A stretch of DNA of 64,000 bases from Hemicordylus capensis (lineage: Eukaryota; Chordata; Lepidosauria; Squamata; Cordylidae), in the NCBI RefSeq assembly GCF_027244095.1, contig NC_069659.1, forward strand, positions 30,784,501-30,848,500. The letters run 5' to 3'. Positions 1-9,579 of the stretch are shown here, piece after piece (positions within the stretch are counted from its first letter, which is position 1; every line of letters starts with the position of its first letter). The position numbers were made by a program, and so were the translations under genes. Under the pieces are notes generated by a model. That model was not told the origin of the DNA, ran no database searches, and saw only the letters and a program-made list of their open reading frames with translations.

Positions 1-2690
1 GAGTTTATTGGATCCAATAGGATTCCAAGAAGCCTTAGAAGGGTTTAGGATTGTTGGGGGTGGGCTTCAATGTTCTCCACTTGCGCTCTAGTCATCTACC
101 TCACCACTTCACCTCTCCACCACCACCAACCTGCTAGTGATTCTGTTGATGTTCTGGTGCAAACATGGAATGACGAACTCACTAGAGTAGTTGACACAAT
201 TGCTCCTAAGCATCCTTTCCAACTTGCTTTAAAGACAGCCCTGTGGTATTCGGATGAACTACGGGAGCTGAAATGGCAAGGTAGACAACTAGAGAGCAAG
301 TGGAGAAAGACTCCGCATGAGTCTGATTGGGTACAAAACAAAGCACATCTGAAGATCTATGGCAGTGTGGGTGGCAAAGAAGCAGTTATTTTCTGTCCGC
401 ATTGCTTCTGCAAACTCACACCCAGCTGAGTTGTCTATGGTTGTTAGGGAATTAGTATGTAACCCTTCCCCCTTGAATTTAAACTTGGATCCATTGGTTA
501 CTCACTGTGACATTTTTAACAACTTCTTTGAGGATAAAATCTATCACATTCGGGTCAAGCTGGATTCCACAGTTACTGCAGAGTCTATTGTGGATGTGTC
601 CAGCAACTCCTCTTGTGGGATTAGATTGGATCATTTTCAGTTTGTGACTCCTGAGGAAGTGGACAAACTGCTTCAGACTGTGCGCCCTACAACCTGTTCT
701 CTTGACCCTTGCCCAACTTGGCTTATTTAATCTGATAATCATATTATCAGGGAGGGTCTGGTAAATATTATAAATGCTTCTCTGAGGGATGGCAGGGTTC
801 CTCTTTGTCTTAAGAAGGCTATTATTAGACCACTTTTGAAGAAACCTGCATTGGATCCCTCAGAGTTAGCTAATTACAGACATGTTTCTAACCTGCCATG
901 GTTGGGCAAGATGATTGAGCGGGTGGTGGCCTCTCAGCTCCAAGCAGTTTTGGATGATACAGATTATCTAGACCCATTTAAAACTGGCTTTCATGTGGGC
1001 TATGGGATTAAGACTACCTTGGTCGACCTGATGGATGATCTCCAACTGGCTATCAACAGAGGGAGTATGATTCTGCTGATCTTTTTGGATCACTCTGCAG
1101 CTTTTGATACCATCAACCATGGTATCCTTCTGGACGGCCTGAGGGAGGTGGGATTGGGGGCACTGTTTTACAGTGGTTCTGCTCCTACTTCTCTGGCAGA
1201 TTCCAGATGGTGCCGCTTGGAGGCTATTGCTCTGCCAAACAAGAACTGAAGTATGGAGGTTCCACAAGCCTCCATATTGTCTCCAATGCTCTTTAACATC
1301 TACATGAAACCACTGGGAGAGATCATCAGGAGCTTTGGTGCTGGGTGTTACCAATATGCTGATGACACCCAGATTTACTTCTCCATCTCTACCCTTGAAG
1401 AAATGGCATATCTTCCCTAATGCCTGCCTGGAAGCAGTAATCGGCTGGATGAGGGATAACAAACTGAGGTTGAATCCAAATAAGATGGAGGTACTGACTT
1501 TGGGGGTCTGGAAGCAGTAATGGGCTGGATGAGGGATAACAAACTGAGGTTGAATCCAAATAAGATGTAGGTACTGACTGTGGGGGCTCAGGACCTGAGA
1601 GATGGTTTAGATCTGCCTGCTCTGGATGGGGTTACACTCTCCCTGAAAGATCAGGTACATAGCTTGCGAGTGCTCCTGGACCAAAAGCTCTTCCTGGTTT
1701 CTCAGGTTGAGGTGGTGGCCAGGAAAGCTTTTTATCAGCTTCAGCTGATACATCAGCTACATCCATTTCTTGAGGTGAATCCAGACCCCTCAAGCTGGAT
1801 ACTGATGAGGGCCCAACACCCAATGAACTGAAACTGAATCCAAACATGATGGAGCTACTCATGGTAAGTGGTCATACTTCAAGGGACGTGATAGATCTTC
1901 CTGTTCTGGATGGGGTTGCACTCCCCCTGAAGAAACAGGTATGTGGCTTGTGAGTGCTTCTGGACTCAGGCCTCACTCTGGTTTCTCAGGTTGAGGCTAT
2001 GACCAGGAGCACTTTCTATCAACTTTGGTTGATGCGACAACTGTATCCATTCCTTGAAGATAATGATCTCAGAACTGTGGTGCACTCTCTGGTAACCTCT
2101 AGGCTTAACTACTGCAATGCACTCTGCAAGGGGCTGCCTTTGTATGTAGTTTAGTCAACTTCACTTGGTCCAAAGTGCAGCAGCTATATTGGTCTCTGGG
2201 GCTTCTCAAAGAGATCACATTATGCCTGTTTTTAAACAATTGCATTAGCTACCAATAGGTTTCTGACAAAATACAAAGTGCTGGTTAATTATTACCTTTA
2301 AAGCCCTAAACTGCTTGGGACTGGGTTACCTGAGAGAGCACCTTCTTCTGCATGATCCCCACTGCACATTAAGATCATCAAGAGAGGTCCGTCTCTGGAT
2401 GCCACCAGCTCATCCGGCAGCAACTCAGGAATGGGCCTTATCTGTAATCACTCTTGGGCTGTGGAATGCACTCCCTATAGATATCTGTGGCTCAGCATCT
2501 TTGTCTGCCTTTAAAAGAGCCCTTAAAACACCTTTTTTTAAGCCTGGCTTTTAGTAACCTTTGAATGTTTAAAATTGTTTTAACTAATTGTTGTTATAAT
2601 AGTTTTGTTGTGTTTTTATTGTGTTTATGGTTGTCATCCACCCAAGCCTTTGGATTCGGGCGTTATATAAATAAAACAAATAAATAAACA
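1..2690 (+). mobile_element. L2-type LINE, ORF2 reverse transcriptase to 3' end, decayed
   Basis: The left edge lies inside ORF2, just after the endonuclease part (compare the copy at 49270). Fragments in several frames give the linker (VDTIAPKHP), the RT palm (NYRHVSNLPWLGKMIE at about 866-910; AAFDTINH at about 1097-1120), the catalytic YADD box at 1355-1366, and the C-terminal block (LGLWNALPIDI and FKRALKTPFF at about 2455-2545). It ends in an A/T-rich tail with AAATAAATAAAC. The coding frame is broken by stops (for example 730-732) and shifts, so it is not active. The region around the LNPNKMEVL block (1429-2070) is present three times. Confidence 0.88.
1429..2070 (+). repeat. Tandem duplications inside the L2 ORF2
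   Basis: An 80-bp segment at about 1429-1508 is repeated almost exactly at about 1510-1589; both contain CTGGATGAGGGATAACAAAC. A longer, more diverged unit covering the same protein segment (LNPNKM, then LDGV, then FLVSQVE or TLVSQVE) occurs at about 1590-1790 and again at about 1830-2070. The near-exact 80-bp repeat is the younger event. Confidence 0.75.
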
Positions 2691-2695
2691 TCTGC

Positions 2696-4365
2696 ACCAT
2701 TGAGGGCCTCACATTCGGTGGAGCCTATTTACTGCCACCAACTGTGGGTCTGGTGAGAGATAATGAAGAACCAACAGTGTACCAGCATCTAGACCAGAGG
2801 TACTTTGGCACTTTAAATCTCTCCTTTCCTCACTAAAAAGGTGCGGCCCAAGAGAGGGACTCAGGTAGTTTTCACCAAGCCCTTAGCCCTAATGACACAT
2901 TAAGTTCAACACCCTTACAATCCATGTACAATGTAAACAGGTATAAATCTGTACACATTATTCACAATATAGAATGTATTGATAAGGAAAACATATTAAT
3001 AGCATTGATAGTATTGATAAGAGATTAGCTTGCTTTGTCATAAGAATTTATGCTTTGTTGAGGTAGACCTTCTTTAATATGCCTTTGGACATAACATGGA
3101 AGGGTCCAATGGAACCATGATTGAGCCTGCCCCCCTCCCTCGGCTCTCTCTTGCCAATGTTCTTGTGACCTAGTGCAGTTAACTGAGCCCTTATATTCAA
3201 ATCCTTGGTGTTTCTGTCCCACTCACACAGAATAAAATTTTAAAGCATTATTAGCAACTCACCAATTCCAGCAGATAGAATAGCAACACAGTAAGCCTCA
3301 CGTATGGGTTGGTCAAGCACAGCAAAGTATGGAACCTGGTAGGTCGTCAAAGTCACAACTCCAGGTTAGGATTGGAAAATGGTGACCCCAAGCACCTCCT
3401 GCTGAGCTCTCAAATACTTGTTCTATCATAGGAACCTCGTACCATATTAGGACAGCTGTTATTCCTTCTGTTCTTATAGGCTAGTTGACATCAAAGGCCT
3501 TTACTCTAGTTTACTGATTCGTCCTTTGAGAAAACTCATTCTTTTAGTCTCCACCTCTGAGGCTTGTGAGTTCCACAGAACTGGTGTTTATTGCATCTCA
3601 TAGATATCAGTTCCCTGTGGCTTTTAGCCAATGTGTAACTCACCACAGCTACCTCTTTTTCTGATGATTCCCCTGATTTGTGGTTGAATTTTGACCACAT
3701 TCAGCTTCAGTTAGGCACCTAAACCCACTGACGCCCTGCTACGTGGTTTCTGTCATCAACTTGTTTGTGGCAAGGAAGATTTCTCCATCCTTTTAATGCT
3801 GAGCCTTTAAACCGCCTTAAGATGTGCTGCCTGTGAGGGAAGTTAAATGGTTGGCAAAAAAAAAAAAAAAAAAGCAAGAGGAAAAAAACAAGATCTAAAG
3901 ACAGGGATTTTCTTTAGGGTTTGGAGTTTTTCTGGTTGAAGCCTTGAAAAATAATCCTGCTGTACCCGCTGTCATTATTTTAGTCTTCTTTACATTTAGT
4001 TATAGTCCCACAACAGCAATAACAAAACTTGCGAACTGACCATTGAATTTATCTGGAAGGGGCATATAGATAATATTTTTAATGCTCTCTTTTTAAAAAA
4101 ACCAAGATCTTAACCATGCATGGTCTTTTTTTTTTTAACACACACACACACTTTCTGTCTCTTTCATCTCCCCTTTTTCCTCTCAAATACCTTTTCCCGC
4201 AGCCGAAGAAAACTACTTTCCTTATTTTTGAAATTTTCTGCCTAACAGTTGAGCCCTAGTATATTGCTTTTACTCTTCCAAACAAAAAACAGGGGTGGTT
4301 GCATCAAAACTGTAATTCTAACCATGCCTCAGTAGATGAGAGTGAAATTTAGACGTTTTGTTTCA
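2696..4365. other. No recognised gene; unclassified sequence with a poly-A run
   Basis: I find no exon, RNA gene or clear transposon domain here. The A run at about 3857-3874 could be the tail of a decayed insertion. The stretch at about 3100-3800 is of average composition and could be an old repeat I cannot name. Confidence 0.4.
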
Positions 4366-4379
4366 TTTTAATTCCAAAA

Positions 4380-4530
4380 ACAGGTTATGTGGGACACAGG
4401 TACAGAGGTACACTTCCTATCTGTATCCTGAATTGTAGGGGGTCTGTACCTAGGTTTACTTTTTAAATGAATGCAGGTACAGTCATTCACACAGAAATGT
4501 ACAGACATCTGAATGCAGGTACAACTAATA
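4380..4530 (+). mobile_element. Unclassified dispersed element, copy A
   Basis: The segment with CTTCCTATCTGTA, then GGTTTACTTTTTAAATGAA, then GTACAG repeats matches 28042-28200 in reverse complement over about 150 bp. It is rich in GTAC and GTACAG motifs. With only two copies and no clear ends I cannot place the family. A non-autonomous DNA element is the likeliest explanation. Confidence 0.5.
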
Positions 4531-4544
4531 GGCTGGTTCTCAAG

Positions 4545-5985
4545 ATCGACAGCTGGATAAGAAGAGTGTTCAGGTGGGATCCCAGACGCATGCACACTCC
4601 CAATATATGGCCATGTGTTGGCAAAAAGCAAGGTAGGAGGACGAGGAAGTGATCATGTGGCAGCTGCAACAGACAGTTAGCAGCCAACCCATATCGTGTA
4701 CTGAGCACTGTATCAAGGGTAGAGAAAAAGCACATCCCCGCGCCATCCTACCCAGATGGCTAGCACACAATCACTTCACCTTCCTCCTATCTTGGTTTTT
4801 TATGACACGTGACAATTTCTCAGGAGTGTACAGGGGGCTTGAGGCCTGGCTGGATGCTCTTCTAGCGCGCTGTCAGTCATGAGAACAACCCCCACCCCCT
4901 CCTTTGTCTCTTGTTGGAGGATATTGCTTCTCCCTGGGAGCTCTCCAGGGTCCTGGAGAGTGGACCTGACTACTCTTGATTCCTAATTCTGAACCTTCGA
5001 GTAGATCTACAGTCCGGGCTTGTTGGCCTAGATCTCAACTCCAGGCCACTGCCTGACTTGCTTCCTGCATATTCGACCACGGGCTTCACCTGGACTGCAC
5101 ACATGTCCTCTGAGCATGAAGCCTTCATATCTCAGTCATCAGGTAGATGGCTGCAGCTATTCAGTGCTGTGGACAATGAACATAGCAATGCTCAAAGGTC
5201 CTCTTGTTATTTTTGTTCATGTTTTCTAGGACCAAGTTCTGGCAATGAATAAAAGTCATGGTTTAAATCCTCATGAGCTCTCCTTCAGTCACAACCTGCC
5301 CAAGACAGAACCATACTCTTCTCTAGAACTCCCTAACTAGCAATTGGTTGTTAAACAATGCAATGGATCTGTCTTTAAATTATTTTGAAATAATCACTTT
5401 GTTTCCATTGCTAACTCTGTATTAATGCCTGTAATTAAATAAATCTCTCTTCTACCCTTTCATGCATTGCAGTACCAGATTTATTTAATTTTTAAAGTCT
5501 GCTGTGTCTTATTCTGTCTCACAACTCTCATTCACTCTCAGATTGGTAGTGGAGTACACAGATTTTTCTCTTAATGTCTCTCCCCAGTAAACTCAGTTCC
5601 CTGGTCCTTTCTGCATCCGTGGAATCTTTAATCACACAGAAAACAGATGCAAGGCCAGCTGGCCTTGCACCTCTGACATCCACTGTCAGCTCCAGATTTG
5701 CAGCTCCTGGATCCTGGAAGTCAAAGGGAAGGCAGCTGGAAAGAGAGAGCACAGTTTTCATAACATTTGTTCAATGACACTAACTGTGCCACAGAGACTA
5801 GGACATGAAAGATCAGGTTCAAATGAAACTGACTAGGTATCTTTGAGCCAGTCACTTTCCATCAGCCTAACCCACCTTACAGGCTTGTTCTGAGAAGCAA
5901 GTGGGGCAACCACATCATCTGCCCTGACTTTCTTGGAAGAGGACATAACAAAGTAGCAATTAAACTGTTAAGTCATGATAGAAAC
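4545..5985. other. No recognised gene or repeat
   Basis: Unremarkable sequence with only short chance open frames on both strands. I see no splice-flanked conserved block. Confidence 0.4.
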
Positions 5986-5988
5986 AGA

Positions 5989-6303
5989 GGAAGCTGCCTC
6001 ATATTGAGAAGGACCATCTAGCTCAGTATTGTCAGGGATTCTCAACATTGGGTCCCCAGAAGTTATTGGACTTCAACTCCCATAATCCCCAACTAAAGGC
6101 CACTGGGGCTGGGGATTATGGGAGTTGAAGTCCAATAACATCTGGGGACCCAGCTTTAAGAATCCCTGGTCTAAACAGATGGGCAGTAGCTCTTCAAGGT
6201 TTCTGGCAGGAATCTTTCTCAGCCCTACCTTGAGATGTCAGGGGATGAACCTGGAACCTTCTGCATGCAAGCAGATGTTCTACCACTGAGTTACAGCCCC
6301 ATA
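5989..6303 (-). mobile_element. tRNA-derived SINE, interrupted by a fold-back hAT element
   Basis: On the minus strand the right end reads as a tRNA-like head (AGCTCAGTGG-like A box region, B box GGTTCATCC-like). The body corresponds to the CAGTATAAGGCAGCTTCCT-type 3' end seen in the many SINEs of this window. The SINE is split at 6033-6168 by a 136-bp palindromic DNA element, so it is the older of the two. Confidence 0.78.
6033..6168. mobile_element. Fold-back hAT-like MITE inserted in a SINE
   Basis: It starts CAGGGATTCTCAACATT and ends AGAATCCCTG. Almost the whole element is a hairpin, with CTTCAACTCCCATAATCCCC answered by GGGGATTATGGGAGTTGAAG. It is the same family as the elements at 23853, 36255, 51821, 52009, 55991 and 59210, several of which have 8-bp target duplications. 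No clear duplication is left at this copy. Confidence 0.78.
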
Positions 6304-6362
6304 CCTAATGAGCATCTTCATTATTCTGTCTGGGGACCCACTACTTGCTCAAGGATCAACAT

Positions 6363-6806
6363 TAGATTTGTGCCCAAATTGTTTTGGTGCCTCATTAGAG
6401 AGATGTTGAAACAATTTGGGTGGCTGCAGCTGAAAAATTCAGTGGGGAATAGTGGTAGCTTTAAGAAGGAGGCATGCAAGTCCTTATCTGCTGCTCTGCC
6501 ACCCCACCGCTGTTCCAGTTGCAGTGCTGTCCTTCCCAAAAGGCCGCATGTAACTGCATACCACAGCCATTTGCATGGTCAGCATGGTGCTGCTGACCTT
6601 GCAAATGGCTGCCGCGAATGCACGGTGCCCATGTGTGTGATGCAACTGTGCACAGCCTTTGGGGACAGACAGTGCTGCAACCAGAAGAGCAGTGGGGCAG
6701 TGAAGCAGCAGGTAAGGAGTAAGGACCTGTGTGCTGCCTCTTTAAAGCTATCACTCTCCACCCCCCACCCTCAGCAGGTGCCCAAAACAAATCAGGCACA
6801 TCCCTA
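6363..6806. mobile_element. hAT-like non-autonomous element (TAGGGATGTGC ends)
   Basis: The right end is CACATCCCTA, the reverse complement of TAGGGATGTG. The left end is the decayed TAGATTTGTGCCC. The subterminal CAAATTGTTT blocks near both ends resemble the element at 27087-27608. No transposase frame and no intact 8-bp duplication are seen. Confidence 0.6.
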
Positions 6807-6984
6807 ATTGATACAAGATGGACTGGATCAGTGGCACTGCCACAATTTTTCTAAATGTTTTCTTTTGTGGCTTAAGGTTCTTATTTTCAGGGAAGAGACA
6901 GAGGGTAAAAGGAAAAGTCATACCAAGTCTGATGGGAAGGGGGGGGGAAACTGAAGGACCACCTACTCCCGTATAGTTCTGTCC

Positions 6985-7500
6985 AGCCTGAGAGATTGTG
7001 TAGAGGGGTTGTGTGGGCGAGCATTCTCTATGCTGCCCCTGGCCCTCTGGAATTCCCTGCCCCTTGATTTTAGCCTCACTTATCCCAGTTCAATTTTAAA
7101 CAAAAGCTGACAAAATTTCTTATTTCAGAAGACCATCCCCTAACTATATATAAGCGCCTGCCCTAATTTAATGATTGTCCTTCAGCCTCAAAGGCAGGAT
7201 GCCTCTGAATACCAGTTGCAGGGGAGCAACAACAGGAGAGAGGGCATGCACATACCTCTTGCCTGTGGGCTCCCCAGAGGCATCTGGTGGGCCACTGTGT
7301 GAAACAGGACGCTGGAATAGATGAGCCTTCGGCCTGATTCAGCAGGGCTGTTCTTATGTTCTTATCCTGCACGTTTATGATGTTAGAGGCCATTGTGTTT
7401 TCTTGTCTTTTAGTGTGTTTGTTTTAACTGTAAGCCACCATGAATTCAAAAGTGAAGAATGGAAGCATATATAGTACATCTTCCAAATAAATAAGAAATG
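6985..7500 (+). mobile_element. L2-like LINE 3' part split by a CR1 3' end
   Basis: Before the CR1 piece there is a weak LINE C-terminal block (LWNSLPLDF-like at about 7045-7075, then QNFLFQK). After it come CTGTAAGCCACCATGAA and an AAATAAATAAG tail at about 7480-7500, typical of L2 3' ends. The simplest reading is one L2-like tail interrupted at about 7166-7365. Confidence 0.45.
7176..7365 (+). mobile_element. CR1 LINE 3' end
   Basis: It contains the 3' UTR block AGGCAGGATGCCTCTGAATA, then GAGAGAGGGCATGC, then CACTGTGTGAAACAGGA, and ends with GTTCTTATGTTCTTAT, the short terminal repeats typical of CR1 3' ends. It is 5' truncated, as CR1 insertions usually are. Confidence 0.82.
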
Positions 7501-7517
7501 TTAAATGACTGCTAAGT

Positions 7518-7690
7518 GGAAGAGCACAGGGTTTGTATGCAGAAGGGTCCCAGTTCAATCTCTGGCATCTCCAATTAAAGGATTCAAGGTCACAGAGCAG
7601 GGAAAAATCCCTGCCTGGAAAGATCCTGTAGAGACGCTGGCAGTCAAGAGTAAACTAGATGAACCAGTGGTTTGACATAAGCTGTAAGTG
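7518..7690 (+). mobile_element. Old tRNA-derived SINE
   Basis: The tRNA-like head is decayed but shows AGAGCACAGGGTTTGTATGC and a B-box-like CAGTTCAATCTCTGG. The body has CCCTGCCTGGAAAG and ends ACCAGTGGTTTGACATAAG. The extra ATTAAAGGATTCAAGG block is shared with the copy at 31738, suggesting a separate subfamily. Confidence 0.65.
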
Positions 7691-7867
7691 GATGTCAATC
7701 GGTATAATGAGTTACTGGGCCATTTGAGCACAAACTTAACACATCATCACTCTAGTTTCTATCAAGACAGTTTTATTGAAGCAAATTACAAAGTCATTAT
7801 TATACTTTGCCAGCATTTTATTTTTGTGTGAACATCCATGAAGATGTGATGCAGAAATCCTCAGGAT

Positions 7868-8045
7868 ATGGAGCTATAGCTCAGTGGCAGAGCATCGGCT
7901 TTGCACGCAGAAAGTTCTCCAGGCTCACTCCTTGGCAGCATCTCCAGGTAGGTCTGGGAGAGATTCCTGCCTGAGACCTTGGAGAGCCACGGCCAGTCAA
8001 TGTAGGCAATACTGAGCTACAAGGCAACTTCCTATGTTCTGATGA
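7868..8045 (+). mobile_element. tRNA-derived SINE
   Basis: A-box region TATAGCTCAGTGGCAGAGC and a weaker B box (GGCTCACTCC) are followed by the common SINE body (GATTCCTGCCTGAGACCTTGG) and the 3' end AAGGCAACTTCCTATGTTCT. This looks like the tRNA unit of the 5S/tRNA SINE family without its 5S head. Confidence 0.8.
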
Positions 8046-8308
8046 TAGCAACAAACAAGGAACCAAATATGTCTGGGGCAAATGTGTGCTTTTAAAAGAA
8101 GGGAAAGAGGGAAAAGTGGTCAAAAAGGAGTGGACTGGAGTGCAGAATGCGTGTGAGCAAAGGACTGTTCAAGGAATGATGAAAACTCACCTAAGGTTAT
8201 GGCTTCTGAAATAAATAAGAATAGGAGGCTTTGCCAGGGCTGATAACTTTTGGCACCCAGTCAGTTAACTATCAAAACTCCTCCAGTGATGCAAAGACAG
8301 AATAGATC

Positions 8309-8652
8309 TGATTAAGTGCCGTCAAGTCGGTGTCTTCAATTTGGCCTTTAAGGTCTCTCAGTGGTGCATTCATTGTTGTCGTAATCGAGTCCATCCACCT
8401 TGCTGCTCTTTGCTTCCACTTTTTTCAGCATTATGGGCTTCTCAAGGGAGCTTGTTCTTCGCATAATGTGTCCAAAGTATGATAGGCTGGTTTGAGGCTG
8501 GTTATTTGTTTCTGGAGTGAAAATTCTGAATTGATTTGTTCTATGATCCAATTTTTTTGTTTTCCTGGCTGTCCATGGTATCCTCAAAAGTCTTCTCCAG
8601 CACCAAAGTTCAAAAGTGCCAATGCTTTTTCTATCTTGCTTCTTCAAAGTCA
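8309..8652 (-). mobile_element. BovB (RTE) LINE 3' part
   Basis: On the minus strand the frame reads FELWCWRRLLRIPWTARKT, then YFGHIMRRTSSLEKP, and later DGLDYDN. These are the C-terminal ORF2 motifs of BovB-type RTE LINEs. The 3' tail reads CCGACTTGACGGCACTTAATC on the minus strand. It is 5' truncated. Confidence 0.88.
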
Positions 8653-8765
8653 GGAATAGATAAGGGATAGTTAATCCTGCCAATTGTCCTGTTAAATCAG
8701 ATTGTTTCTCAACAGAGAATGAAAAGGGATCTTTGGGGTTAAAAAAAAAACCACCGATAGGCAGG

Positions 8766-9175
8766 TGGTTCAGATGTCACACAGAACCTCTGTGAATGCC
8801 AAGTTCTGTGTGATGTTCCTCAGCCTCAGGAGCACACAATCCCCTTCCCATACCTGCCTGAGTGCCTACTTCCTTTCTGAGACTTTCCAAGACTGCTCAT
8901 AACCTCTAAACCAACCAATCTTGACTTACTCTAACCAACTAGCTTTTGAGATCTTAAAACCACTCTAACCTGAGTTCAGATTGTGGGTTCTCTGAAGCAA
9001 GAAGGTTAAAATAAGCCTTGGTTGGTTGGTTGTGATATCTGAACCAATCTCAGCATATCTTAACCGAGAAAGGAAGTAGATATGCTCACACGGGCATGCG
9101 CACCCAAGGCTGAGGGATGTCACAGGGAGCTTGGCATTAACCTGGGTTCCACATGGCATCTGAACCCACTCAATG
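8766..9175. mobile_element. Possible non-autonomous DNA element with GGTTCANATGTCA-type ends
   Basis: The left end GGTGGTTCAGATGTCACAC and the right end CACATGGCATCTGAACCCAC are imperfect inverted repeats. A related-looking pair occurs at about 17785-18110, including AACCAATCTCAGCATAT. There is no transposase frame and I see no clear target duplication. Confidence 0.4.
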
Positions 9176-9257
9176 TGTACTTTAGAAGGCAGGCCTCTGC
9201 ATTTTCCATATCAAGTGATACAAACTTTAATTCAACTTTCTCTTTACAAAGGAGAGA

Positions 9258-9570
9258 GAGGAGAGCTGGTCTTGTGGTACCAAGCATGATTTGTCCCCCT
9301 AGCTAAGCAGGGTCCACCCTGATTGCATTTTAATGGGAGACTAGAGGTGTGAGCACTGGAAGATATTCCCCGCAGGGGATGGAGCCGCTCTGGGAAGAGC
9401 AGAAGGTTTCAAGTTTCAAGTTCCAAGGTTCTCCAAGATAGGGCTGAGAGAGGCTCCTGCCTGCAACCTTGGAGAAGCCACTGCTAGTCTGTGTAGACAA
9501 TACCGAGCTAGATAGACCAATTGTCTGACTCAGTATACGGCAGCTTCCTATGTTCCTATGTTGTTATGTA
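9258..9570 (+). mobile_element. 5S/tRNA chimeric SINE (5S-Sauria type)
   Basis: The head contains TAGCTAAGCAGGGTCCACCC, then TTTTAATGGGAGAC, which mirrors the internal promoter of 5S rRNA genes (GCTAAGCAGGGTC and TGGATGGGAGAC). Then follow GATATTCCCCGCAGGGGATGG, a degenerate tRNA-like segment (GAGCCGCTCTGGGAAGAGC), the common SINE body, and the end GGCAGCTTCCTATGTTCCTATG. Confidence 0.85.
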
Positions 9571-9579
9571 AAGGGCAGC

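Noticed and set aside
2141-2155. In-frame stop in L2 read as a functional end
   Set aside because: L2 coding sequence continues in other frames past 2500, so this is decay, not a gene end.
3100-3800. Possible LTR-type sequence (AATAAAATTTTAAAGC near 3230)
   Set aside because: I found no paired terminal repeats, primer site or coding motif, so I do not call an element.
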